Under the pieces are notes generated by a model that worked only from the letters and a program-made list of their open reading frames with translations, had not been told where the DNA came from and did not search any database. DNA of 64,000 nucleotides from Chalciporus piperatus (lineage: Eukaryota; Basidiomycota; Agaricomycetes; Boletales; Boletaceae): contig JBBPTG010000002.1 in the NCBI GenBank assembly GCA_038093975.1, positions 744,001 to 808,000 of the forward strand, given 5' to 3'. Positions 49,476 through 60,874 of the stretch are shown piece by piece. Numbering within the stretch: position 1 is the stretch's first letter; every line of letters starts with the position of its first letter. A program made the position numbers and the translations under genes.

Positions 49476-50018
49476 CGTGTTCGTTTGTGCTCGTCGTTGT
49501 GCTCACCGTGGCAAGGGATATGCCCCCTTCTCGGACTTTGCCGCAGTAGCACTGCCCCGGGCATGACCGCGACTTTGACTCTGAGTTAGATCCTGTTAGA
49601 TCGCCTTGCGGCATGTTCAGGTAAGTCGCGGATAGTATTATTCTAACATCTCCGCAGCTGTGCACACTCTTGCCCTCCGTTGCTACGTGCGATGACAGGT
49701 CGCTTTGTCCGGATCACTTTTCAGGCCCTGTATGACCATTTAGAACAACAATAGCCATCGTGCTGTTCATTGAACTTCATTCTACAATGGAGCAATCGTG
49801 GGAACGTGTCCTTGGGGCGAGGATAAAGGCACTTTCAAGTGCTCAGGCGGATAATCACCGTCTCCCCCTCCTGCGTTTTCATACCGGTCAGTTCCTTGCT
49901 CTCCCTGACCGTGGACGGTCGGATTTTTACATAAATTTTAAACCATCATATATAGCTAGCTCGGTAGCCTTTTACCATCCTTCACCTTCACTCCCTCCTC
50001 TCTTCACAGTTCCCTACA
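49476..50018. other. divergent intergenic region
   Basis: 543 bp between SCAMP and the DPBB gene. TATATA at 49949-49954 lies about 65 bp upstream of the DPBB start. No gene seen. Confidence 0.5.
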
Positions 50019-51446
50019 ATGTTCCCTTATTTCCTATTGGCCCTCGCAGCCTTGTACACCGTTGACGGTCGCGCCATTCCTCGCGCAACTCCTCCCTCTG
50101 GATGGAACACTCAAGGCCTCGAGGTTAGTTCGCCACTCTTGTCACATGCCACATACTTACATTTCGCAGCCCTACGATACCTTCAACTGTAGATATCTCG
50201 CTCTCCAGTGTGAGTACCAGTGCAACACGGACTTCTACAATTCTTGCTGCTATCCCCTCTCGGTATGAACTACGCGATTCGATCTTGTCTCAGGTTTTCT
50301 GATCATCAGTCATTCATCAGGCCAACGAGACAATTTCGTCTCGTCCGGCTGATTGCCAAATGCCTTCCAACACTACTTGCGTCAACGGCAACCCGGTACC
50401 TGCTAATGGTAGCAATATTACCTCGTCGGCACCTACCATATCACCTTCGCCCGTTAATCTCTCCCCCTTACCTACGACGACGAACACGGACGATGGCTGC
50501 GGTGAGAGCACTCCATCGACGACCCCTTTACCAGCCTTTACATCGTCACCTCCCGCGCTTGCTGCCGTACCCACCACGACGAGCACAGATGATGGCTGTG
50601 GTGACGAGCCTCCCCTTACTTCCCCTGTCTCTGCGGCGCCCAGTCCTACTGCGACATCAACACCCTCGCTAGCCCCGACGATTTCGTCGCCCGCTGTCCT
50701 CGTCCCCTCACCTACCACGACGAACACCGACGACGGCTGTGGTAGTGAAACCTCATTCACGCCCTCCGCTGCTCCGACGACTTCCCCTACGCCACTCGCT
50801 TCCCCAACGACCTCTTTGACGCCATCCGCTGCTCCCACAACCACCGCTGCTCCCATCAACGTCGCTCCTCCACCTGTCAACGCGCCCTCTCCCGCGCCCA
50901 CTTCCTCGACTCCTGCCGCTCCCTCTTCTACTGGCGCACCGTCTGACAGCTCCAGTGGCAGCTTCACTGGTGGAGTGTGAGTTTATATCAGTTCTATGCT
51001 GTTATCTCTAAGCTAAATATGATTGTATCAGGGCTACTTACTTTTACCAGAATAATAACCCAGGCGCTTGTGGTCAGGTCCACCAAGATACAGACTTCAT
51101 TTGCGCAATGGGTAGGTGCTTGGAATCGTCGCATTGTAATGTTCCAAGACTCACTCACTCTCTCTCTCTCAGATCAGGCACGCTATGGTAACTCCGGAAA
51201 CTCGTCTCCTCTTTGCGGTCAACAAGTGCAGATCACCAATTTGAACAACGGTCAGATGGTGACCGTTACTATTGCTGATGACTGCCCCACGTGCCAGAAT
51301 TCAAATTCAATCGATCTTTCCGTCGCTGCATTCCAGGCCATTTCTGACCTGAGCGTCGGTGAAGTTCCGAGTGAGTCCATTGACCATTTGGCTTTGACTT
51401 TCTGATGTCTGACACCCGCCAAGTTTCTTGGGTCTTCCTCAACTAG
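50019..51446 (+). CDS. secreted double-psi beta-barrel (expansin/barwin-like) protein
   Basis: Predicted extracellular wall-associated protein. Six exons (50019-50123, 50170-50262, 50321-50976, 51032-51111, 51173-51370, 51424-51446) give 384 residues. A signal peptide (MFPYFLLALAALYTVDGRA) is followed by a Cys-rich module (CRYLALQCEYQCNTDFYNSC). Then comes a Ser/Thr/Pro linker of about 180 residues, probably O-glycosylated, and a C-terminal DPBB domain from about residue 285 (VATYFYQNNNPGACGQ, DDCPTCQNSNSIDLSVAAF, ending GEVPISWVFLN). Within the linker PTTT(N/S)TDDGCG occurs three times (residues about 117, 150 and 197). The family loosens or binds cell-wall polysaccharide; catalytic activity is not implied. 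Confidence 0.88.
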
Positions 51447-51948
51447 ATGAGAACCGTCCTCGGTGTGCCTTTCTTTCATATACCTGTATATGCTGGCGGG
51501 GCTAGTCCCTGTTGGAGCAATCAGCACAGGGCTTGTGGCCCTAGTGGCGCTTGAAATGCCTGGTAGCCCTTCAAGTTCCTTGCTCATGCATACCCACTGG
51601 CAGCATTCTTTCACGGAACCGGATTTCGGAATAATGTAAAACATAACGAGGGTTAGACTCGGGTTAGACGTCAATTTTCTTTTGTTATCGGGTTTTGTGT
51701 CATCACGCATGTTTCATTTTATTCGGTGGAAGACGCAGAGCGCAATTACACTGTATTCAATTTTGTTGTATTGTTGTATTACCCATTGAACAGAGTCTTT
51801 CATTGCATTCCCATCCTTCTCTGCCAGTGTCTGAGTACTGAGTACTTGAGTTTCGTTACCTCATTGTTTACTGACCGGCTTAGCCGCTGGGGCGGTAACT
51901 TGGCACACCAAATATCCACTTGCGTCGACACTGACTCTGACTGAGTAC
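51447..51948. other. intergenic, no gene seen
   Basis: 502 bp between two plus-strand genes; it must hold the DPBB 3' UTR and the COQ11 promoter. Confidence 0.5.
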
Positions 51949-53211
51949 ATGGGACCGTTGCTACAGAAGATCCTCGTCGTCGGTGGTAATGGGTTTATTG
52001 GTGGGTTCACAAGCCTCGTTCTGTCCACGTCAACTCATCACCACACTCAGGTTCTGCGGTGTGTAAAGCTGCTCTAGCACGCGGCATTCAAGTGACGAGC
52101 ATAAGGTGGGCTCTCGGGGGCTCCAAAGCGTTTATTGGCGCGCTATTGATCTCATTATTCACTGCGAGATAGTTCGTCAGGAAGGCCTTACAGAACTCCA
52201 AAGGGACATACACCAGCGTGGGTTTCTAAAGTTGGTGCTTTTCTCGAATCTTTCATTATCTCATACTTCCTGCTTGTCAAGGTGGAATGGCGCAAAGGCG
52301 ATGCTCTGATTCCTGAAACATATTCGGATATCCTTCCGAAAGTCAGTGCTATTGTCCACACGCTTGGGACCCTCCTCGAGGACGGGACGTACAAGGCCGC
52401 GCTGGCACATGGCGACGTCATAGGCCTCGTTGGGGCTATTGCGGGTAAGAATGGCAACCCGCTGGAACAAGGGACAGACAAGCGCAGCTACGAGGTGATG
52501 AACCGCGATTCGGGTGCGTTTTCCTTGACAAGCCATATTCTGCAATGAATGAATCCGCTCCGCTCCACTCCAGCACTTCGAGTTTGCGAAGCATTCGTAT
52601 CCAGCAAACCCGACCCTGAGATCACGTCTGTTCGCCCGTTCATTTACCTGTCGGCTGAAGACATATACAGACCTGTGATACCCGCGCGGTATATCGAGAC
52701 CAAGCGCGAGGCGGAACAGGGAATAAACCAACTCCTTCGCGACCACCCGAATCATCGTGGTGTGTTCATCCGTCCAAGTATGCTTCTTCACTTTTTTTGC
52801 AATATATCCGCTTACAAAAGTCGACAACGTGTTTGGTGCGCGCATTTTTTCCCTCAAGGCCTCGTGTACCACGCACATCAGAGACCGTTGACGTCTCCCC
52901 TTGCGGCATTGATTGACTTGTCAGTATCTCTACATACGAGCGTTCCGCAAGGCCTGCCAACACCCTCATCAATCCTTCGAGCCCTAAGTCACGCGTTTCC
53001 GTCATCCCCTGGATCACAGCTTTCTTCTCCCCTCATTTCCATCGCGAACGCAATTTCCATTCCGCCAATCCACGTTGAACACGTTGCCGAAGCAATTTGC
53101 ATTGCACTCGATCCTACGAGGGACATCAGAGGTGTCGTCGGCGTAAGGGAGATGAGAGAGCTTATTGGGTGGTCGGGGAAGTGTCAGGAGCCGCACCTTG
53201 GACATGCATAA
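51949..53211 (+). CDS. COQ11: mitochondrial NAD(P)-binding SDR, COQ11 family
   Basis: Atypical short-chain dehydrogenase of the coenzyme Q synthome (yeast YLR290C/Coq11). Exons 51949-52000, 52051-52105, 52173-52230, 52282-52513, 52574-52777 and 52859-53211 give 317 residues. The nucleotide loop is VVGGNGFIGSAVC (GxxGxxG at residues 12-18). Other family marks are VHTLGTLLED, SYEVMNRDSALRVCEAF, FIYLSAEDIYRPVIPARYIE with the YxxxK pair (YIETK), and REAEQGI then FIRPSLVY. The N-terminus is short with no obvious presequence. Intron 5 is 81 nt, longer than most here. Confidence 0.87.
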
Positions 53212-53908
53212 CGAAAGGGCCTTCTCTACAGGAACCATGTGACTCATTTTGCTCCCAGATGCACGCTCTCTCTGGGAGGTACTTACCAATCTGCGACGTG
53301 GGGATTCAATCTCGTACTCCACAGATGGCGGCCTGGGGTAAAGCTCATTGATGGACATTTGTCGGTTCGTGAACCAGTGCGACAGTCAGTGCCGTTAGAT
53401 AATAAGTTCGTTCTGAGTTGGTTTCGAGACTACGGGCCAAATTTGCCTTGTGCGGAGAAAATACATCCGGTGACACATCGTGTGGCTGCTGTTTCCAGGA
53501 GTCCCCTGCTCCAATTGTGGTAAGTTGGGAACATCACGCGGCTAGCAGTCACACGACATTTCCAAGTTCTTTGACCCTTTCATATTTGGATTTGGTTGAC
53601 CGGTGTCCAGGAACGCAAATACCAAGTACTCTCTGTTCCCCTCACTTGTGACACACTTAAAGTTTCACAGTTGATGTTCATTGTCAGAATGACATGGTCA
53701 GCAACAAAACAAAGTTTCCTGCCAGAAGGAGATATTAGGAACAACCATTGGCAGAATTATGGCTTTATTTCTCCGAGTCGCTCTATATCGGAGCAGTTAC
53801 CTGATATCAGCGATCGATACCGCTGGATGCCATATGGGAACAACGACTTGGACTCTACATCTGCCATCTCGACTGGGCAAGAGGGGAAGCTGGAAAGCGA
53901 GACAAACC
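53212..53908. other. intergenic, no gene seen
   Basis: 697 bp with only short frames. The COQ11 3' UTR presumably lies at its left. Confidence 0.45.
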
Positions 53909-54184
53909 CTACACCTTTGGGGTAGCTGTCTTGACAGGTTGATTCGGTGAACACTCCCCGCGTTGATGGACAGGGTTACTGTCAGAGTCGGTGAGGACCG
54001 AGAATTCGCTAAAGCCAGGCAGCTCGAAGACACGAGCCCCTGCATTGTCGTGGTGGTTTGCATCCTAATTTCCCCGACGAAGGTTCGGCTGAATCCGAGG
54101 TGTCTCTAGCAGACACAGCGTATGAGCTCAACTCACATTGACAAAGGCGAGAGCGTAAAGAGCTTCGGGAGTCTCACTCGCCAT
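53909..54184 (-). CDS. small protein, 67 residues, unknown
   Basis: Exons 54184..54137 and 54064..53909, with a 72-nt GT-AG intron (donor gtgagt, phase 0), give 67 residues. It starts MASETPEALYALAFVN and continues DANHHDNAGARVFELPGFSE. There is no signal peptide, membrane segment or known motif. The consensus splice sites and continuous frame favour a real gene, but small size and lack of a recognised family keep confidence low. Confidence 0.4.
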
Positions 54185-54577
54185 GTTTCTGCGCATCTAT
54201 TATTTTCGCTGTGAATGAGCTTTACCAGTTCGATCGATATCCGTATTTTTCTTTTCGAGCCCTTCTATGCAATACTAGTACCCAGGCAGTGCGAACCGAT
54301 TTGCACACTTTGCGGACTAGGCAAGCGACTCAGCGACTCAGGAGTCAGGAGTCCCCTTCATAATTGCAGCTCCAGCCAGCATTGTATTCGCTAAGAGAGG
54401 ATACAAGAGAAAGGTCATGTGACGTTGCGGAGAGCGCATACTGACGAGTGGAGAACATTAACGAAAATGCAAAAACATGTTCAGACGGAGCGTAAGATCT
54501 AGTAGAATCTGATATTGCGCTTTGCCATCCGATACCACACACTCGCCATTGCTACTTTCAATCAACGAATCTCCCCT
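54185..54577. other. intergenic, no gene seen
   Basis: 393 bp between two small minus-strand genes; nothing recognisable. Confidence 0.45.
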
Positions 54578-55255
54578 TCAGGTGGACAAGCAGGAGGTCG
54601 CTGGACGACCCCGAGTGGATTCAGCAAACCGTTCATATCCCCCGGCAGAACAACGATACAACTCACATTCCGAGCCGCCGACTGTGAACGGCCCAGCTGG
54701 TGTGATAGCGCCAGTGGAATCCGCCACTTCCAATCCAATGGTGGCTCCTACCGGGAGCAAAAAGGTTGATTCATCCCCCCACACAAGAAAGGCGCACATA
54801 CCTGCAGGAATGTCCGCTATCCAGGTATACGAGGTGCTGTTCGTCACCACGATGACGTGAACAGAACCTCCGAGTGCGGTCGGACCTCCTCTAGGGACAA
54901 CTCTAGAAACATATTGTGGCTCGTAATGATATTAAGTTAGTAGGAGGAAAACGAACCCCTAGCTCAAGAATGATCATGTGGAAATCGTAGGTATTGAGTG
55001 GAAGACACGTACAAGACTGTAAGGAGCTTCGTGGAGACGGGTCAGTCTCAGAGACTTGCGTGACGAGCTTTAAAACATGCACACCTTTACCGCCGCTCCA
55101 AGTAACAAGAGTCGGTTCACATTGGACGATGACGAGACTACCCAACTTGGTCATTTTTGCACAGAAGAAAGCGAGGGGACATACGGTGTATGGATGGCGA
55201 GTTGGGCCGCAACCACAACAGCAAATTGTGCAAGATATACCCAAGAGAATTTCAT
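54578..55255 (-). CDS. small secreted protein, Kre9/KNH-like fold family
   Basis: Six exons (55255-55185, 55137-55085, 55026-55009, 54900-54802, 54747-54667, 54600-54578) give 114 residues. A signal peptide (MKFSWVYLAQFAVVVAAQ) leads into LVIVQCEPTLVTWSGG, VPRGGPTALGGSVHV, TSYTWIADIPAGATIGLEV, ADSTGAITPAGPFTVGG and a terminal SESTSCLST. This layout (ITW strand, YTW...IPAG strand, DSTG, terminal SCL) is widespread in small secreted proteins of mushroom-forming fungi and resembles the Kre9/Knh1 N-terminal domain. Exon 3 is 18 nt and its borders are the weakest point. TATATA lies about 80 bp upstream of the ATG. Confidence 0.7.
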
Positions 55256-56341
55256 GATGGAACTGTTTGAATTGGCAGATGGGAGTTTGTGGGAGGCGAG
55301 GTAGGGCACTTGGCCTAGTCGAGGGTACCTCCACTATATATGTGGATTGGCCGTGGCCCAAAAAAATCGGAAGCAGCGGCCATGTGTTCACCAGGCGCAT
55401 GGTCGATTTCTCGGTAAGACGTTTATGGAATCAGCGCTCCCCCTCGAAGAAGACGAGCGTACCGCTTCTGGGAAAGAGCTGCACTGGCGTGCACGGGGTA
55501 GATCAACCAACGTAGAACCTGATGGATCAGTCAAGCACACCCCAAGTAGTACCATTGCCAAGGAAGTAACCAACATCAACCATAGGAACTCGCACCAAGA
55601 AATGCGTGCTTGACTCTTGCGAACAAGTTCTATGACGAAACTCTTGCGTTCTGCAGAGCAAGGCGGCACACTTTGGCCCCCTTTGATACATTTAGCGTAC
55701 CCGGGGATGAGAGCCTGCTACGTAAAGGTACAGCGTGTAGGTTGATACCACTGCCAGCCACGCAGCGTTTCGTCGATCACACGTGGGCAGAATTATTCGG
55801 GATACTTGGAAGAGATGTTCTCCTGGAGCGGCAGCTGGCATGGTAGATCGATAGTGATTTGATGATTCGTGTATTGAGCCGCAAAAAAAAAATTGAAGTC
55901 AACGGCCATTTGTTCATCGGGCGGGGAATCTCTACTGCCTAAAGGGCAGTTCGCTATAATTCAGATAAATAGGCAAGCAACGCAGGGAACAAAGAAGTCA
56001 TCTGAGTGATAGTACTGCTGGATACCACAGTGTGAGGATCAGCCCCCCAGATAACACAATGGAGCGTACGCTGCTGGGTTGCATTGATGGTTTAGATGAA
56101 TATTGATGGATCCCGAGCTAGTACTAGGTATGATCATACACACCTACATGACGTCTTGATGGCCATCTTCTCAGTACCATCCTAGATCTCGTCACGATTG
56201 CGTTCCATTGCATCAATTCCCTACGCTATCTTATAGAATGGCACCATGACTGCACTCACATACGTCGTATATACACATGCCTCAGAGAGACCGACATCTG
56301 TTGTCCTTCAAACCCTGTATCTGACTGAGAACAAAGCACTC
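55256..56341. other. gene-poor stretch of about 1.1 kb
   Basis: No frame here could be chained into a convincing gene on either strand. A 10-base poly-A run lies near 55883. A decayed gene or unrecognised non-coding RNA cannot be excluded. Confidence 0.45.
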
Positions 56342-56996
56342 TTAGAACTGTGGTCGGGTTGCCACGTTGACCATTGGCTTTCGTTCCCATTCGTCAATGG
56401 TTCGAAGCGAACAAACAATGTAGGCACTTACCGGTGGCCTTGCATTCTCTGTCCTTTGATACTTCACTGCGGGAGGTAGTGCCTGCCTCGGCTGTCTGGG
56501 ACCGTGCTCGATCCGTAGGTATCGTGAAAAGAACTCGTCCAACCACGAGAAAAACTCTTCCTTATCCTCTGGACTCAAGTTTGCCCAGTCTATCCTTTCC
56601 ACCGAGTCTTGTGACGTGCCCCCATGAGCAGGAGGATAGCCACTCACGACACGTGCCGGCGGAGGCGTGTACGGTGGAGGAGGTGGCAAGTCGTCCGTGG
56701 GACGTGCATTCCGCAGGACTGGGGGAGGTCGTGATCTCAACACTGGGGGTGGTGGTGGGCTACTCGCGGATGATGTTGCTCCGCGGGGCGCAGAGGCCGG
56801 TGGGGGGCGTTTCCAGTTCGGATCCCAGTTCATCTTGGAGGAGGGTGCACTGATGAACTTGTCCTTGGTGTTGGTCATCTTGGTGAGGCCGACATCTTTA
56901 GCTTTCCCGGCCTTTTCTTTCAGTTCAGCGACTGGTCGAGATGTTTGGCTTGAGAATGTCGTCGTAGGAGATTAATGTGAGCTTACAGTTTACCAT
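56342..56996 (-). CDS. proline-rich protein with acidic C-terminal helix motif
   Basis: Exons 56996..56987 (10 nt), 56931..56432 and 56347..56342 (6 nt) give 171 residues. The N-terminus is MVNFAELKEKAGKAKDVGLT followed by KDKFISAPSSKMNWDPNWKR. A middle section of poly-Pro blocks (PPPPPVLRSRPPPVLR, LPPPPPYTPPP) could bind SH3, WW or profilin. The C-terminus has IDWANLSPEDKEEFFSWLDE followed by FFSRYL. I cannot name the family; an actin-patch or endocytic adaptor is conceivable. The last intron is 84 nt without a stop, so retention would give a tail about 28 residues longer. Confidence 0.65.
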
Positions 56997-57394
56997 TGAG
57001 TCGGCGGTATGTGGGCAGTGGTAGGCGTCTGGATATCGTTGGGGTTTTTACGGCAGGCCGATGACAGGCACCGGTCAGCTGATATGAAGCGAGACACACT
57101 CGAGCTCCCCATCCCCTTCGACTTTTTGAACCGCTGCCTACCGTAGCTCACCGTCGTCCGGCGCCTCGCTCTGAGAGGCTTCGCGTTGGCTCGACAGTTG
57201 AAGCGACACTCTGCCTCAGTCCAAAGAACCAGACTCACAGACACTCCAGGAGCTCAAGCACGACCGCTTATAATTAAATATCTCGTCATTAGCGAGTGGT
57301 GTCACCCCACTCAAAATCATCGCGTGATACGCTCTCAGTGGGTATAAAGCGGACTGTCCTCAGAGCTTCCCTTCACCTCGCGACCCCCCAATTA
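56997..57394. other. divergent promoter region
   Basis: 398 bp between the proline-rich gene and adenylate kinase copy 1. TATAAA at 57343-57348 lies 47-52 bp upstream of the kinase ATG. Confidence 0.5.
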
Positions 57395-58527
57395 ATGCCC
57401 CCTCTTTCCCTTGCCAAGCTCGCTGTGTCCACAAGCCGCACTGGACCAAGTGCAGGCACGCGTTCAATAGCCCACTCTGCCTCCGCAGGCAAGGCACTGC
57501 CCTTCTCCCTCCACTCCTTCCGTGTTGGATCTGGGGAGCGTACCGATGGCAAGGTTCTCCGAATGCTGATGTTCGGAAAGCCTGGTGCTGGCAAGGGCAC
57601 TCTTTCCTCACGACTTGTCAAGAAGTATGACATCTTGACGATCTCGACTGGAGATCTCCTCCGCCAACATATCGCTGAAAGGTAGAACTTTGCTACATAT
57701 TTCGTCGCGAGCTCACCTCTAACGTCTTTCCAGGACAAATGTGGGTCGTCAAGCTGAAGAAATTGTAGCACAGGGAGGACTCGTCCCTGACGAGCTCATG
57801 CTCAAAGTGGTCACCAGCAAGCTCGATGCCCTTCACGACAAGGTTTGTTTGACCCAACCTCTACATTTCGAATGATCTCTGACACCTTTTAGCACTGGAT
57901 ATTGGATGGTTTCCCTCGGACTCTGGTACAGGGCAAGCTTCTCGATACCCATCTAGAGTAGGTGTTTTCGTTATACCCGCGAGTCTTCCTCCTCAACGTT
58001 TCTTTAGGAGCCAAAATACCCCTCTGAGTTTGGTCGTGAACCTAGATGTTGCTGACGAGGTGATTCTTGGTCGGATATCTGATCGATGGGTGCATCTCCC
58101 ATCTGGGCGTGTGTACAACATGTCCTACAACCGTCCAAAAGTGGCCGGATTTGATGACGAAACAGGGGAACCCCTCACGAAAAGGCCTGATGACAACCCA
58201 GTATGTCCTATTTTCATACATGAAGTGGATACGAGGCTCACGGGTCATGACGTGCAGGAAATCTTTTCACGCCGTCTAAAGCAGTTTTACGCTTCCACTT
58301 CTCCCCTCCTTTCGTACTACGCCTCGAATGCCAAGTCTGCGCCTCTGGTCAACTTACAAGGTGAAACCTCGGACAAAATTTGGCCAAAGCTTGAGGCTGT
58401 CGTTCTTTCGTCATTTCCGGGCTTGCGCGAACGTTTTGCACCGCGTAGAGGACGGTATAGTCTCAGCAACCCTTTCGTTTTGACGGATAGTCGTTCGTCG
58501 AAAAGGCCAGCCGTATGGAGCAACTAA
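57395..58527 (+). CDS. mitochondrial adenylate kinase (AK3/GTP:AMP type), copy 1
   Basis: Transfers phosphate from GTP or ATP to AMP in the matrix. Exons 57395-57681, 57734-57842, 57893-57957, 58008-58200 and 58258-58527 give 307 residues. A Ser/Arg/Ala-rich presequence precedes the P-loop GKPGAGKGT (residues 61-69). Then follow STGDLLRQHI (AMP), LDGFPRT, GRISDRWVHLPSGRVY and TGEPLTKRPDD. The LID lacks zinc cysteines. The intron at 58201..58257 is 57 nt with no stop, so retention would add 19 residues. The C-terminal about 50 residues after the core are unusual. The same exon lengths (109, 65, 193) recur in the next gene. Confidence 0.93.
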
Positions 58528-58954
58528 TGCGTACCATCTCATCTTGGCCCAAGTTTCTTCGTCCATGTAGCTTGTTTGCTCTCTTGACTCTTGCTGGGTT
58601 AGACGCATGGAATCATTTCCTGTACTATCACTTATATTTACCACTAGTTTGTTAATTTCAAGGTCGTGTCCTGAACATGCCAAAATTGGTTTGATTCCCG
58701 CAAGTGGCTGGAATTGAAGTCATCCGCGCGTATCACGTACACAGCCTTGTCATCTTGACTTCGCCTTTGTTCGCCTCAAGCCTCAAGGCATGTGCATGAG
58801 ACTAAACCGCGCCTTCCATTCCTTTCATTACTCCCCGCCGTTTATGCCGAGTCTGTTTTATTCCCGGCTCGATTTTCTCTCGCTCATTTGACGTGTCCAC
58901 CCATCGCCCGCCGTGCTGTCCTTTCCCTCAAGGCGTCAATTGACCATCTTCAAA
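58528..58954. other. spacer between tandem kinase copies
   Basis: 427 bp with no third copy or remnant of the kinase. No gene seen. Confidence 0.5.
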
Positions 58955-60163
58955 ATGCTACATCTTTCCCATCTTTCGGCGTATGCTCGACCCCCAACCA
59001 TGTCTTCGCTCAAGACGCTGGCGTCTATCCTCCGCTCACACCCAGCATCGTGCAACGCTGCGCGATCCGTATGCGGTATTGTGCCCTACAACCTGCCAAA
59101 AGACCTTCCGTTCTACATGAACCTCTCAAGTTCCGAAAAGAGTACCACGAAAAACCAACCCGTTTTGCGCATGGTCTTGTTCGGAAAACCGTGTTCTGGC
59201 AAGGGAACGCTCGCTGCTAATCTCTCGAGCAAGTATCAAATCACGACTCTATCTACCGGCGATCTTCTTCGACAACATATTGCGGAAAGGTTGGTTGTTG
59301 GTTATTGGAGATGTGTGTGGCTCTGAGCGAGTGTGTTGCGCTAGGACTGAAATCGGAAGACAAGCAGAAGAGATCGTTGCTGCTGGCGGCCTCCTACCGG
59401 ACGAAATGATGTTAGACCTCATCACAACAAAGCTCGATACCCTCAAAGCTAATGTGAGCCTAACTCTTCTTTGGCTTATCCTGGCACCAATCTGCTTGTG
59501 CATAGAACTGGCTCCTAGATGGCTTTCCCCGAACACAGCGCCAAGGAAGGCTGTTAGACAACTTACTTGCGTGAGTCGTACAGCACCGTTGATCCTCCAA
59601 TTCCCAACCTGCTTTGCATAGGAAACACAGCATCCCACTTAATCTGATCGTCAACGTCGACGTGTCCGACGATCTTCTCTTCGAATGGATCACGGACCGT
59701 TGGATCCATATCCCTTCGGGCCGTGTTTACAGCACATCCTACAACCCACCCAAAGTTGCAGGATTAGATGATATCACAGGCGAACCCTTGATGCAGCGGC
59801 CTGACGATACTCCAGTACGCAAAAAAAATTCCACGTCATTCCACACGGGCTCGCGGTGATTGACCTCGTTTCGTTCTTCAGGAAATATTCGCTCGTCGAC
59901 TTGAACACTACTATGACCAGGCTTCGCCACTGTTGTATTACTATGCCTCGCGCGCATATTCGACGCGTCTCGTGGCTCTGTATGGAGACTCGGACGTCGT
60001 TTGGCCAGCGCTCGAAACGGTCCTCCGTCAATCCTTCCCTAACGTTAGGGAATGCGTCGCTCCCATCCCACGAACGCGACTCCCAGGACAATTGCAAGTC
60101 AGGTTGTCATTGCATTCAACATCGACATCACCGAACATGGACGCACCTCGTTCTTCTTCATAG
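58955..60163 (+). CDS. adenylate kinase, diverged tandem copy 2
   Basis: Exons 58955-59289, 59345-59453, 59506-59570, 59622-59814 and 59882-60163 give 327 residues. A mitochondrial-type presequence is present (ATG 58955, alternative 59000). Exons 2, 3 and 4 have exactly the lengths of copy 1, with identical phases, so this is a tandem duplicate. Two sites that define the ATP pocket differ. The P-loop is GKPCSGKGT, with Cys80 in place of the usual Gly. The position matching E. coli Adk Arg119 is Trp192 (FEWITDRW) against Arg176 in copy 1. Other catalytic arginines (GFPRT, DRW, QRPDD, ARRL) remain. It may be an enzyme with changed nucleotide preference or weak activity. Confidence 0.9.
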
Positions 60164-60874
60164 GTGATATTTGTTCGGCTGAAGCCCGCTCGTTTGGATT
60201 GCGCGGACTTTTTCTTCTGGATTTCTGACGTTTCCATTCCGCTCCTTTGGCATTGGCACGTTCACAGACGATACCTACCTTATTCATCACCATACTGTAG
60301 ATCTATCGCACAGCTGTACCATGATTGTACCCTACTCCCCCTGTTCATAAATACCGCTGTAATAGTACATCCCTAGCACATACACCTTAGCGTATACAAT
60401 GATGTTTGAAAGCCCTTTGGCACTCCGCTGCGAACGATGAGGTGGGAGCACTGGGACTACAGGGGCCAACTTCGCATTGAGTCTAGTGGAAACGTATGAA
60501 CCATTAATCATAAGGACAATGGGTGAACAAAACAGCTGTCGATACACTCGGTTAGAAAGATGAAAGACCCATACAGGCTCACCACGGAGGGGAGTAAATT
60601 GACTAGGAGAAACATTGCTGCGGGACACGAGAGAAGAGAATGAAACGACAATGACCCGAACATGTGAAAGATAGCAAGACGACAGAACTTAGGATAGCAG
60701 CGGTAAACGCCTGAGAGTGCTCTAGGATATCGGGAGGTGTGCTAGGAGGAAGAAATAGTGGAGAAGATCGACGAGAGAGGGTGTCCCAAGCATAAAGAGA
60801 CAAGACCAGCGTGAGCTGCCGGCAGCTCGCGACTTGAAATGTCATAAAACGGCAGATCGCAAGCTAGAAGCCAT
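60164..60874. other. intergenic, no gene seen
   Basis: 711 bp between two converging genes; only short frames of low quality. Confidence 0.5.

Noticed and set aside
50317..50967. 216-codon Gly/Val-rich open frame on the minus strand
   Set aside because: It mirrors the Ser/Thr/Pro linker of the DPBB gene; the compositional bias of the plus strand keeps the opposite frame open.
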